Source: Mycolicibacterium neworleansense
Lineage (GTDB): Bacteria > Actinomycetota > Actinomycetes > Mycobacteriales > Mycobacteriaceae
NCBI RefSeq assembly: GCF_001245615.1
Contig: NZ_CWKH01000003.1
Span: 186,001-250,000, forward strand
Reading direction: 5' to 3'
Length of the DNA: 64,000 nt
Below the pieces are notes generated by a model. The model was not told the origin of the DNA. It did no database searches and worked only from the letters and a program-made list of their open reading frames with translations. The translations under genes and the position numbers were made by a program. Below, piece by piece: positions 20,570 through 29,382 of the stretch; position 1 is the stretch's first letter, and the number at the start of each line of letters is the position of its first letter.

Positions 20570-23161
20570 TTATGCCGCGAGAGGTGAGTAATCCGTGGTG
20601 CGTTGACGGGCGGGGCGGCCGATGCCCTCGGCGATCGCGACGAGCTCGGCCACCGTCTTGGCCGAGCCGTTCTCCGAGCCGGCCATCCGGGAGATGGTCT
20701 CCTCCATCAACGTGCCGCCCAGGTCGTTGGCACCACCGCGCAGCATCACCTGTGTGCGCTCGATGCCGAGCTTGACCCAACTGGTCTGGATGTGAGAGAT
20801 CCTGCCGTGCAACATGATCCGGGCCAACGCGTGCACCGCCCGGTTATCGCGGTGGGTGGGCCCGGGCCGCGCCCCGCCGGCCAGATACAGCGGCGAGGAC
20901 TGATGGACGAACGGCAGCGGCACGAACTCGGTGAACCCACCGGTGCGGTCCTGGATCGACCGCAGCACGTTGAGGTGGCCCACCCAGTGTTTCGGCGTGT
21001 CCACGTGGCCGTACATCATCGTCGACGACGAGCGCAGCCCCACCTCGTGCGCGGTCGTCACCACGTTGATCCACTCCGACGTCGGCAGCTTGCCCTTGGT
21101 CAGCACCCAGCGCACCTCGTCATCGAGGATCTCGGCGGCGGTGCCGGGAATCGACCCCAGCCCGGCCTCACGCAATGACGTCAGCCATTCCCGGACTGAC
21201 AGCCCGCTGCGGGTCACGCCGTTGGCGATCTCCATGGGGCTGAACGCATGTACGTGCATCGATGGCACCCGCGCCTTGACCGCGCGCACCAGATCGGCGT
21301 ACCCGGTGACAGGCAGTTCCGGATCGATGCCGCCCTGCATGCAGACCTCGGTGGCCCCGGCGACGTGGGCCTCCCAGGCGCGGTCGGCCACCTCGTCGGT
21401 GGACAGCGAGTACGCGTCGGCGTCGCCCTTGCGTTGGGCGAACGCGCAGAACCGGCAGCCGGTATAGCAGATGTTGGTGAAGTTGATGTTGCGGTTGACG
21501 ACGAAGGTGACGTCGTCTCCGACGGCATCGCGGCGCAGCGAATCAGCCAGTGCGGTAACGGCTTCCAACGCCGGACCGTCCGCGGTGGCCAGCGCCAGAT
21601 ACTCGTCGTCGCTGCAGCCGCCCGGATTGCGTTCCGCCGAACGCAGCGCGGCCAGCACATCGGTATCGATGCGTTCAGGCGCCCGGGCGGCCAGCTCGTT
21701 CACCTTGGCCCGGATCGACTCCCAGTCCCCGAACGCACTATCGAGGTCGCTTCGGGTCTCGGTCAGCCGGCCTTCGGAGTCGATCGCCGAATGCAAATCG
21801 ATACGGCCCAACGATTCCGACGCCTCATCGGGCTCCTGCCACGGCCGGCCCACCGGATTGACGTCGAGGGCGAACCCGGTGTCGGCATCGGCCAGCGCGT
21901 CGACATGTCCACGCACCCGAGGATCGATCCAGGCCGCTCCGGCCTGCACGTACTGCGGTTGCGCGGTCAGCCGCTGCACCAGGTCATAGCCTGCCTGCGC
22001 GGTGACATCGGCCAGATCATCCAGCGCCGGCCAGGGCCGTTCCGGGTTGACGTGGTCAGGAGTCAGCGGTGATACGCCGCCCCAGTCGTCGACACCGGCC
22101 CCGATCAGCGCCAGGCATTCCTCACGTGACACCAGATTGGGCGGGGCCTGGATACGCATCTTGGGCCCGAGCACCAGGCGCGTCACCGCGATGGTCGCCA
22201 GGAAGTCGTCGATCCCGGCATCGGGTGTTGACGCCATCGCGGTGTGGTCCTTGGCCCGGAAGTTCTGCACGATCACTTCCTGGACGTGACCGAACTCCTT
22301 GTGCGACTTGCGGATGGCATGCATAGTCTCGGCACGTTCGGTCAGCGTCTCACCGATCCCCACCAGCAGGCCGGTGGTGAACGGGATCGACAGCCGACCG
22401 GCATCGTCGAGCGTGCGCAGCCGCACCGCCGGGTCCTTGTCAGGGCTGCCGTAGTGGGCTTCGCCCTTGGTCTCGAACAGGCGCCGGGAGGTGGTCTCCA
22501 GCATCATGCCCATCGACGGCGCGACCGGCTTCAGGCGCGACAGTTCCGACCAGCTCATCACGCCGGGGTTCAGGTGCGGCAGCAGTCCGGTCTCTTCGAG
22601 GACCCGGATGGCCATGGCCCGCACGTAGTCCAGTGTGGAGTCGTAGCCGCGCTCGTCGAGCCACTGCCGGGCCTCGTCCCAGCGATCCTCGGGACGGTCA
22701 CCGAGGGTGAACAGTGCTTCCTTGCAGCCCAGCTCGGCGCCTTGGCGGGCCACGTCGAGAATCTCGTCGGGCTCCATGTACATGCCCATGCCCTGCGCGC
22801 GCAGCTTTCCGGGCACGGTGACAAACGTGCAGTAATGGCAGGTGTCGCGGCACAGATGCGTCACCGGGATGAACACCTTGCGCGAGTAGCTGACCGGAAG
22901 CCGTCCGTTGACTCCAAGCCGGCCCGCCGATTCCAGTCCGGCGTCACGCACCCGGGCGGCGCTGGCGCACAGATCGGCCAGATCCTCACCGCGGGCGGTC
23001 ATCGCAATGGCAGCCTCATCGACATTGAGGGCCACACCGTCACGAGCCCGGCGCAACACACGCCGCAGGGCCGCCGAGGTGGTCGCTGCGCTGGGCGCAG
23101 CAGGCTTCGGTGGGACGGCCGGGATGGGCAGATCGGCGCCGTGCTGAGGGTTCAGAGCCAC
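20570..23161 (-). CDS. fbiC: Bifunctional F420 synthase FbiC (FO synthase)
   Basis: An 863-residue fusion of CofG- and CofH-like radical SAM enzymes that makes the deazaflavin FO from tyrosine and a flavin precursor, the committed step of coenzyme F420 synthesis. The N-terminal half carries the SAM cluster motif CRDTCHYC; the C-terminal half carries CYTGCRFC. Both halves have the long conserved blocks [14 protein letters not shown] and [20 protein letters not shown]. The GTG at 23161 gives the expected length of about 860; the long same-frame extension upstream is low-complexity antisense of the neighbouring gene and is rejected. It matches Rv1173. Confidence 0.96.
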   Translation of the reverse strand: MALNPQHGADLPIPAVPPKPAAPSAATTSAALRRVLRRARDGVALNVDEAAIAMTARGEDLADLCASAARVRDAGLESAGRLGVNGRLPVSYSRKVFIPVTHLCRDTCHYCTFVTVPGKLRAQGMGMYMEPDEILDVARQGAELGCKEALFTLGDRPEDRWDEARQWLDERGYDSTLDYVRAMAIRVLEETGLLPHLNPGVMSWSELSRLKPVAPSMGMMLETTSRRLFETKGEAHYGSPDKDPAVRLRTLDDAGRLSIPFTTGLLVGIGETLTERAETMHAIRKSHKEFGHVQEVIVQNFRAKDHTAMASTPDAGIDDFLATIAVTRLVLGPKMRIQAPPNLVSREECLALIGAGVDDWGGVSPLTPDHVNPERPWPALDDLADVTAQAGYDLVQRLTAQPQYVQAGAAWIDPRVRGHVDALADADTGFALDVNPVGRPWQEPDEASESLGRIDLHSAIDSEGRLTETRSDLDSAFGDWESIRAKVNELAARAPERIDTDVLAALRSAERNPGGCSDDEYLALATADGPALEAVTALADSLRRDAVGDDVTFVVNRNINFTNICYTGCRFCAFAQRKGDADAYSLSTDEVADRAWEAHVAGATEVCMQGGIDPELPVTGYADLVRAVKARVPSMHVHAFSPMEIANGVTRSGLSVREWLTSLREAGLGSIPGTAAEILDDEVRWVLTKGKLPTSEWINVVTTAHEVGLRSSSTMMYGHVDTPKHWVGHLNVLRSIQDRTGGFTEFVPLPFVHQSSPLYLAGGARPGPTHRDNRAVHALARIMLHGRISHIQTSWVKLGIERTQVMLRGGANDLGGTLMEETISRMAGSENGSAKTVAELVAIAEGIGRPARQRTTDYSPLAA

Positions 23162-23363
23162 TTCCGTGTAACCCCGTCGTTGTGCACGATCATCCACGCG
23201 TCTCACATTCTGAAACCAATGCGCCCGGCATACCGGCCACAGTAGACCCAGCATGTTGCCGCAGTGCGCCGCCCTTACTGGACACGGAGCGTAAAGATGC
23301 GGCAATCGAGTTGTCGACCGCGTAAGTTCATTGCGTCGGGAAGGGGATACCGAAGGAGTCGTG

Positions 23364-24707
23364 ATGTCCACAAGTGTTCGTTCGTATCTGGTGGCGGGTG
23401 CCGCCGCAGCCACTGCCACAGCCATCGCGCTCACCCCGGTACAAGCAGCTCCCGCCGACATCGCCGTCCCCGCGCAACCGACCTCCGCCCAGCCGCAGCT
23501 GACGCAGGCCATGATCGATCTGCTCGCCGCGGCCAGCCGGATGACGGCCGCGGTGGCGCCAAACCTTTCCGGTACCGCTGATGCCCCCACGCTGGGACTA
23601 GCCCCGGCCGCCGCCACGACCCCCGAGGTGGGTGTCCAGAACGCGGCGGGCAACTTCGTGGAGTCCGCATACCTCGGCATCCAGGAATGGGTCGACTGGG
23701 CTGTCGACTACGGCACCGATCTGGCCTACTGGGTCGGGCAATGGGTTCCGTTCGTCAGCCCCATCACCACTCAGGTCGACATCTTCTACTGGGAACTGAT
23801 CAGACCGATCGCCAATGCCGTCGCTCTCACCTTCCTGGTCCCGGTGATCAACGACCCGCTGAATCTCGGCGTGTGGATCAACTCGGCGGGTGCGGCCATC
23901 ACGCAGTCGTTGCAGGCCGCGGTCAACTTCGGTGTCGCTGAGTTCAACCAGTTCTTCGGCTGGATCATCCCGCCGCTGCCGCCACCATTCCCCACGGTCG
24001 CATCCGTCGCGACGACCGAGACACTGGCCACGCCCTTGGCATCCGGCCTGCGAGACCTGGTCGGCGATCTGGTGGTGCGGCCGTCGGCGGATTTCATGAC
24101 CAGCCTTGCGGCACCCACGGCGATCTCCGAGGGGATCACGCAGCGCCCGCTGGAGTCCGTCACCGCCGCACTCACCAAGGTCGGCGAGAACTTGGCGACG
24201 ACGCTCGAGAAACTCGCCGAGGGAACGGGAATCGAGTCCCTCGCGGACCGGCTGAACGCACAGGTTGCGGGTGCCGAGCAGACCCTGGTCACCGAAGTCA
24301 CCGACGGCGTGAATGACACCGTCGAGGCAGATTCGAACGACGCCGAACAGCAGTTGAATCCGGCCACAGCCGAGATCAGCGCGGTCCCCAAATCGGTTCG
24401 GCAGTCACTGCGCAGTACTGCCGGCGATACGACGACAATCACCGACAGTGAGGACACGGCACAAGCCGACGAGGCACCGGCCCGCTCCGTCCGGTCGGTG
24501 CGGCAGGGCCTGCGCGACGCAGTTGGCAAGTCCACCGCGGACGCGGCGAAGAAGGCCGGCGACGACGCTCGCGACGCGGTCAAGGCCGCCGTCAAGCACG
24601 TGGCGCCGAAGCCAAAGCTGAAGAAGGAAAAGGCCGTGTCGTCCAAGGATTCCCAGGGGACCAAGGATTCCAGCGACAACGGCAAGCCTGCCAAGGACAA
24701 GAAGTAG
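23364..24707 (+). CDS. Secreted Ala-rich protein with Lys-rich tail
   Basis: A 447-residue predicted exported protein. The signal peptide is about residues 1-31 ([20 protein letters not shown], ending VQAAPA). The middle is amphipathic and aromatic-rich ([34 protein letters not shown]). The last 60 residues are Lys/Ala/Asp-rich ([19 protein letters not shown]) and end in a hydrophilic Ser/Asp/Lys segment. The signal peptide and tail resemble the paralog family at 27.9-37.1 kb, but the middle lacks that family's NPxPILRQ landmark, so it is at most a distant relative. A GGAG ribosome site precedes the ATG at 23364. In M. tuberculosis this slot beside fbiC holds PE12. Function is unknown. Confidence 0.75.
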   Translation: MSTSVRSYLVAGAAAATATAIALTPVQAAPADIAVPAQPTSAQPQLTQAMIDLLAAASRMTAAVAPNLSGTADAPTLGLAPAAATTPEVGVQNAAGNFVESAYLGIQEWVDWAVDYGTDLAYWVGQWVPFVSPITTQVDIFYWELIRPIANAVALTFLVPVINDPLNLGVWINSAGAAITQSLQAAVNFGVAEFNQFFGWIIPPLPPPFPTVASVATTETLATPLASGLRDLVGDLVVRPSADFMTSLAAPTAISEGITQRPLESVTAALTKVGENLATTLEKLAEGTGIESLADRLNAQVAGAEQTLVTEVTDGVNDTVEADSNDAEQQLNPATAEISAVPKSVRQSLRSTAGDTTTITDSEDTAQADEAPARSVRSVRQGLRDAVGKSTADAAKKAGDDARDAVKAAVKHVAPKPKLKKEKAVSSKDSQGTKDSSDNGKPAKDKK

Positions 24708-24708
24708 G

Positions 24709-25131
24709 TCAGCGGCGGTAACGCCGCCGCAGCATCGCCACCGGTGGTAACGCACCGGTGGCGATGAATATCAACGAGCTGTAAGCCAGCAGGCCCTGGC
24801 CGGCGAAGATGATGTCCGAACCCGGACCGCCGAAAGTCATCGCCACGACCGTGGCCAGCCAGGTCCACAACGGCAGTGCCGCAATCCGCATGGAATCGGC
24901 CCAATACGTGGCGGCCCAGACGAGCGCGGTGTTGACGGCTCCGGCCAGCAGTGCGCTCACCGGGAATGGGATCGACCCGACATATGAGGGCAGCAGTAGT
25001 GCGCCTACGACGGCCGAGATGACGCCGTCAACCGCGAGCAGTGCCAGGACTACGCGACCCAGCACTGGGTCGGAGGGCGGGGTCAGGTCGGGATGCTGTC
25101 GAGCAGACCGACGAGCGAACCCACCACCCAC
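24709..25131 (-). CDS. Integral membrane protein (Rv1171-like)
   Basis: A 140-residue small membrane protein with four hydrophobic segments (GRVVLALLAVDGVISAVVGA; SALLAGAVNTALVWAATYWA; LWTWLATVVAMTFGG; GLLAYSSLIFIATGALPP) and an Arg-rich C-terminus. It sits between mshB and the fbiC neighbourhood exactly as Rv1171 does, and is probably co-transcribed with mshB. The start is uncertain: the ATG at 25131 matches the homologue's length, while a GTG at 25065 would give 118 residues and avoid overlap with the tiny gene upstream. Function is unknown. Confidence 0.7.
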   Translation of the reverse strand: MGGGFARRSARQHPDLTPPSDPVLGRVVLALLAVDGVISAVVGALLLPSYVGSIPFPVSALLAGAVNTALVWAATYWADSMRIAALPLWTWLATVVAMTFGGPGSDIIFAGQGLLAYSSLIFIATGALPPVAMLRRRYRR

Positions 25132-25190
25132 TGGAAGTTGTCCGCACGGTCCTGCCAGTGCTGCAGGTTCGGATCCAGATCGGGGTCCAT
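25083..25190 (-). CDS. Possible 35-residue small protein
   Basis: A short frame encoding MDPDLDPNLQHWQDRADNFQ and a hydrophobic VVGSLVGLLDSIPT end. It has a good AAGGGAC ribosome site 5 bases before its ATG and lies between mshB and the Rv1171-like gene in the same direction. Its 3' end overlaps the longest reading of the Rv1171-like gene by 49 bases but not the shorter GTG-started one, so it could be a small gene or translational leader. No family was recognised. Confidence 0.4.
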   Translation of the reverse strand: MDPDLDPNLQHWQDRADNFQWVVGSLVGLLDSIPT

Positions 25191-25243
25191 GAATGTCCCT
25201 TCGACGCCTCTGATTGACCGGAGCTTACCGCGTCCAGTTTTGG

Positions 25244-26101
25244 CTATTGCAGATTCAGTCCGTGCAGCAGGTCGGTTTCCCACCCGCGCTCGTCGCGCTC
25301 CCCGGCCTCGCCGGACACGAGGACATAATGCTCCTCACCGAGAATCGGCAGGGCGAGGTTGTTGGACAGCGCGAATGCGCCGCCGTCGGAGGCGACGGTG
25401 ACCTGGGTGGCGTGCGCGCGCATCGCGGCGATCTTGGCGGGCAGCTGCGCGGTGGCGTCGACGACGGCATCGATCTGGTCGTCGCTGTAGCCGAACGGAA
25501 CATCGCCGACGTCGATCCGGATCCAGTCATCAGGAACGTCCTGCAGGCCCTGGAGTCCGGCACGCATCGCGGTGCTGGCCATGACCGTCCAGTAGAACTT
25601 GGGGACCTTCCAGGCGGCGGCCTCGACCGCGGCGGTGGTGACGCGGTGGGCCTGCTTGTGGTCTGGGTGCCCGTAGCCGCCGTCGGGGTCGTAGGTGACG
25701 ACGACGTGTGGCCGCAGGTCGTCGATGATCCGCACCAGTTCGCCGACGGCCTCGTCGAAGTCGGCGTCGATGAAGCGCTGCTGCTTGCGCGCCGGCGATC
25801 CGTCCATACCCGAGTCGCGCCAACGACCCGGGCCGCCCAGGTAGTGGGGCGCACCGATGCCGAGCGCGCTCAGCGCCTTGGTCAGTTCACTGATCCGGTA
25901 TCCGCCGAGTTGGTCGGCGTGGTCGACGGCCAACCGGGCGTACTGATCACCGATCACCTCACCTTCCTCGCCGAGGGTGCACGTCACGACACGCACGTCG
26001 GCACCGAGCGCGGCGTAATGCGCGATCGTGGCACCGGTGGTGAGGGTTTCGTCGTCCGGATGGGCATGGACGAACAGCAGGCGGGGCGTTTCGCTGGGCA
26101 T
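25244..26101 (-). CDS. mshB: Mycothiol synthesis GlcNAc-Ins deacetylase MshB
   Basis: A 285-residue zinc-dependent LmbE/PIG-L family deacetylase that removes acetyl from GlcNAc-inositol in mycothiol biosynthesis. The N-terminal zinc motif is [17 protein letters not shown]; the third ligand region is [15 protein letters not shown]. Further mycobacterial landmarks are [12 protein letters not shown] and [20 protein letters not shown]. It matches Rv1170 and is adjacent to the Rv1171-like gene. It is divergent from the ClC gene. Confidence 0.96.
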   Translation of the reverse strand: MPSETPRLLFVHAHPDDETLTTGATIAHYAALGADVRVVTCTLGEEGEVIGDQYARLAVDHADQLGGYRISELTKALSALGIGAPHYLGGPGRWRDSGMDGSPARKQQRFIDADFDEAVGELVRIIDDLRPHVVVTYDPDGGYGHPDHKQAHRVTTAAVEAAAWKVPKFYWTVMASTAMRAGLQGLQDVPDDWIRIDVGDVPFGYSDDQIDAVVDATAQLPAKIAAMRAHATQVTVASDGGAFALSNNLALPILGEEHYVLVSGEAGERDERGWETDLLHGLNLQ

Positions 26102-26205
26102 CGTGACCGACGATAGCCGTGCGGCCCCGGCCGCGGGGGACGACCCACGTCAACGGCTTTCCGCGGCACGCTGACGAATCCGCATATCCCGCATACATTC
26201 ACGGA

Positions 26206-27441
26206 GTGACCCGGCGAGAGCTTGCGTTCGGCTGCAGCGTCATCGTGGTCGGGCTGCTTGCGGGGCTGGCCGGCATGGCGACGACGGTCCTGCTGCACTT
26301 CGTCGAACATCTCACCTACGCCTACACGTTCGGTTCGTTGCTCGACGGTGTCACCGGCAGCAGTCCGGTGCGCCGCGCAGTCGGTCCGATGATCGGCGGG
26401 GCACTGGCCGGGTTCGGTTGGTGGCTTCTGCGGCGGCACTACGCGGTGCCCGGGCTGGCCTCGACCATCGCCGATCACCGGCCCATCCCCCGAGTTCCGA
26501 TGACGATCGATGCCGCATTGCAGATCGTGGTGGTGGGTTCCGGCGCGTCCCTGGGCCGTGAAGGCGCACCCCGTCAGGTTGCCGCGGTGCTCGGCGACGC
26601 CGGCACCTCCCAGTGGGCGCTGACACCTCGTGACCGCGAGATTCTGCTTGCCTGCGCCGCGGGCGCCGGGCTCGGAGCGGTGTACAGCGTGCCGGTCGGT
26701 GGAGCCCTGTTCGCGATCCGGATCATGATGCACACGTGGCACCCGCGGGCCGTCGGCGCAGCGTTGATCACCTCGGCGCTCGCCGTTGCGGTCGCGGCAC
26801 CGGTGACACATGTTCGGGCGCCGCTGGATTGGCCGGATCCGAGCCTGTCCTACCTGCTGACCGGTTTCGCCTTGGTCCTGGCGCCGCTGGCGCTGGCGGT
26901 GGGCATGGCATTCAACCGGATCATGGCGAGGGCGCGGGCCTCGGCACCAGTCACCTCGTGGACGATCATCCCGGGCATTGCCGCGGCGGGCCTGCTGGTC
27001 GGACTCGGCTCCGTGTGGTGGCCGGAACTACCGGGTAACGGCAAGAGCATCCTGACGGTCAGTCTCGACAGCGGAATGACACTCGGATCCGCGGCGGCGA
27101 TCCTGCTTCTGAAGCCCGTTCTCACGGCGGTCTTCCTGCGTGCCGGCGCGGTGGGCGGCATGCTGACGCCCGCGCTGGCGACCGGAGCCGCGCTCGGTTC
27201 AGTCGTCGCCCTGGCGATCAACACCCTCGACCTTCACCCCGTCAGCGTCGCCGCAGTGTCGTTGACGTGTGCTGCCGGAGTACTCGCGGTGACACAGCGC
27301 GCGCCGATCTGGGCAGCGCTGTTCGTATGGGAGTTGGCGCGGCCACCACTGTGGGTGCTGTTGCCGTTTCTGGCCGCTGCGCTGGCCGCTCACTGGCTGC
27401 AAGCGCTCGTCGAGCGGCGCACCGAAGTGATGGTCGACTGA
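26206..27441 (+). CDS. ClC-family chloride channel/antiporter
   Basis: A 411-residue integral membrane protein of the voltage-gated chloride channel family with about 10-11 hydrophobic segments. The filter and gating motif GSGASLGREGAPRQ contains the conserved gating glutamate, and GGMLTPALATGAALG corresponds to the GxFxP-type motif, here with Leu/Thr. No CBS domains follow, as in bacterial transport-only forms. It may exchange Cl- for H+ or conduct anions. The GTG at 26206 is chosen because the preceding in-frame residues are not membrane-like. It is not in the recalled M. tuberculosis order and marks the left edge of the accessory island. Confidence 0.88.
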   Translation: MTRRELAFGCSVIVVGLLAGLAGMATTVLLHFVEHLTYAYTFGSLLDGVTGSSPVRRAVGPMIGGALAGFGWWLLRRHYAVPGLASTIADHRPIPRVPMTIDAALQIVVVGSGASLGREGAPRQVAAVLGDAGTSQWALTPRDREILLACAAGAGLGAVYSVPVGGALFAIRIMMHTWHPRAVGAALITSALAVAVAAPVTHVRAPLDWPDPSLSYLLTGFALVLAPLALAVGMAFNRIMARARASAPVTSWTIIPGIAAAGLLVGLGSVWWPELPGNGKSILTVSLDSGMTLGSAAAILLLKPVLTAVFLRAGAVGGMLTPALATGAALGSVVALAINTLDLHPVSVAAVSLTCAAGVLAVTQRAPIWAALFVWELARPPLWVLLPFLAAALAAHWLQALVERRTEVMVD

Positions 27442-27961
27442 CCAACCGCGGGCAAACTCCAGACAACGGAATCCGTAGTTTTTCAAACTGACCGAGCCTG
27501 CCACTTAGTTGCCAACGCAAGCACAGGCGAATACCGAGACCAACAGTCCCATTAGTGCGCCGGGCCTCATCGACGCGGGGTCTGTTTTACAGATCACACC
27601 GCTATGTCCACTGTGTGCGCGCTAACTCGGCAACCCGGATCACGGACGCATTACCGCTGGGTAACGTAACCACACTTATCGTCCAGGCCTTCGCTGGCAA
27701 ATAACTGTCTGTGCCTGTCACTAGTTTGCCACGACCAGCCTTGCATCTGCCCAAATATCGCTACACGCAGTATCGCAACGAGATGGCACGACCTCGGGAA
27801 ATGCGCACTACCAGCCATATTTCGGATACTCGGAGTTTATTTGCCAAGCGACAGGAAGGCTCCGACTGGCTGAAAAATAGTTAAGAAAATTTGCAGACAA
27901 CGAAACTTACTTTGGGGTAACTTCTGCGCCGACCTTAGTTACGCTCCCGTAAGGAGATTCA
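27442..27961 (+). other. 520-base intergenic region, locally AT-rich
   Basis: No coding frame, RNA gene or mobile element was recognised. The last 150 bases before the next gene are clearly richer in A and T than the flanking genes (e.g. AAAATAGTTAAGAAAATTTG near 27873-27892). The region probably carries promoter and 5' leader sequences for the first paralog of the island. A degraded insertion cannot be excluded. Confidence 0.5.
27905..27924 (+). promoter_or_regulatory. Upstream box shared with the gene at 31290
   Basis: ACTTACTTTGGGGTAACTTC here and AGTTACTCTCAGGTAGCTTC at 31232-31251 agree at 15 of 20 positions. Their 3' ends lie 38 and 39 bases before the respective start codons. Conserved sequence and spacing suggest a shared promoter or operator element; the regulator is unknown. 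Confidence 0.35.
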
Positions 27962-29278
27962 ATGCAACTCGCTGCCCGGTCGTATCTGGCCGCAGGAGTG
28001 GCACTCGTGGGTGCCAGCGCCATCGCCGTCAGCCCAGTGGCGCCATCCACCCCCGAGGTGTACACGCCAGTCGCACTGACGGCGGCAATCGACAATCCGG
28101 TGACGGTTTTTGCACCGGTGGCCACCGCGACTCAGGAACTGATCGCCAGCGTCATCGAACGCCAGACCAGCAACCCGGCCCCGATCCTGCGGCAACTCGG
28201 CGCCAATGCGGTGGCCGGCTACCAGTCGTTCATGTCCACTCCCCCGGCGTACCTCATCGCATACGCACTCACGAACGTCGTCATCGGCGCCCAGGAGTTC
28301 GGCCCCAACCTGAACAACTTCGGGACCGTCACGTCGGAGTCGTTGACCGCACTCGCCACCATCCTGGGCGACATGGGCGAGGGATTACCCGCCCTGCTGC
28401 AGGCGGCCGGTGCGCAGCTCGCCGCCGGCAATCCCAACGGCGCGATCGACGCGATCATGCTTGCCGGTCTGCAGCCGGGCGTCGACCTCCTGATGAACGT
28501 GCTGACGCCCGAGATGAATGCGATCGGTCAGCTGCTCGGCGTTCCGCAGCCGCTCACCGACGCCGCGGCCAATGCCGTCATCGGTGTCGCACTCGGAGCG
28601 ATCATCTCCACGGTCGGCATCGGGTTCGACCTCGGAGATCCGCAGCCGGTGGTCAAGGGGTTCATCTCCGGTGTGCAAACCGTGCTGGCCGGTGCAGCGT
28701 CCGGTGATCCGGCCACCTTCGTGAACTCCGTCCAGCACGGAGTGGCGAAGTTCGCCCTCGACGTCATCGGCCAGGCCGGCCAGATGAATGATTCGATCAA
28801 CTTCGCGGTCGACGGTTTCGTCGATGCGCTCAAGCAGATCGCTCCCAAGCCGTTCACCCCTCCGGACATCACCATCCCGACCGCCAAGGCCCTGGCCGCC
28901 CCGGCCCCGGCGACCCTGGTGGCCGCCTCCGTGGCGGACGAAGTGTCCGCACCGGCTCCGATTGCCAAGGCCGACACCGCTTCTGATGCCGAAGCCACCG
29001 AGACCGGAACCGAGACCGAGACTGCAGCCGAGGCACCCAAGGCCGATGGTGACGACACCGGCACGGCCGCCGGCACCGTCACCAAGGTGTCCACCAAGGC
29101 TGCAGTGAAGGCCTCGCCCAAGGCGCAGGTCAAGGCGGACAGCCCCGCCAAGACCGTTCGGGAACAGGTGAAGTCCGCCGTCAAGAAGGTGACCGGCGGT
29201 CTGAAGAAGGAGAAGGCCGGCACCGAGAAGAAGGCGGAATCCTCCAACGACTCCGCCAAGGGCTCCGACGCCGAGTAG
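27962..29278 (+). CDS. Island paralog 1: secreted Ala-rich, Lys-tailed protein (GjpA-like)
   Basis: A 438-residue predicted exported protein and first member of the five-gene family. The signal-type N-terminus is AARSYLAAGVALVGASAIAV followed by SPVAP. Family landmarks are NPAPILRQ near residue 70, AAGNPNGAIDAI in the middle and AASGDPATFVNSVQHG later. After an Ala/Thr/Glu-rich linker, the C-terminus is Lys-rich (REQVKSAVKKVTGGLKKEK) and ends in a Ser/Asp/Glu tip. Comparable mycobacterial proteins are, to my recollection, annotated as GjpA-like outer membrane porins, but no beta-barrel is obvious, so function is open. AAGGAGA precedes the ATG; a strong hairpin terminator follows. Confidence 0.8.
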   Translation: MQLAARSYLAAGVALVGASAIAVSPVAPSTPEVYTPVALTAAIDNPVTVFAPVATATQELIASVIERQTSNPAPILRQLGANAVAGYQSFMSTPPAYLIAYALTNVVIGAQEFGPNLNNFGTVTSESLTALATILGDMGEGLPALLQAAGAQLAAGNPNGAIDAIMLAGLQPGVDLLMNVLTPEMNAIGQLLGVPQPLTDAAANAVIGVALGAIISTVGIGFDLGDPQPVVKGFISGVQTVLAGAASGDPATFVNSVQHGVAKFALDVIGQAGQMNDSINFAVDGFVDALKQIAPKPFTPPDITIPTAKALAAPAPATLVAASVADEVSAPAPIAKADTASDAEATETGTETETAAEAPKADGDDTGTAAGTVTKVSTKAAVKASPKAQVKADSPAKTVREQVKSAVKKVTGGLKKEKAGTEKKAESSNDSAKGSDAE

Positions 29279-29293
29279 ACCAACCGCACCACC

Positions 29294-29330
29294 CGGGCAG
29301 GCACCCTCCACCCCCGAGGGTGCCTGCCCG
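29294..29330 (+). terminator. Strong hairpin after island paralog 1
   Basis: A perfect 15-bp stem, CGGGCAGGCACCCTC (29294-29308) with its complement at 29316-29330 and a 7-base loop, starts 16 bases after the stop. It is GC-rich without a long T tract, as is common for mycobacterial intrinsic terminators. Confidence 0.8.
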
Positions 29331-29382
29331 CCTTCCTCGAGGGCACCTCAGTCCCAAATATCCACTCCCGTAAGGAGATCTC

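Noticed and set aside
23162..23680. N-terminal extension of fbiC by 173 codons
   Set aside because: It runs through the intergenic region and into the antisense strand of the secreted gene; a GTG at 23161 gives the normal family length.
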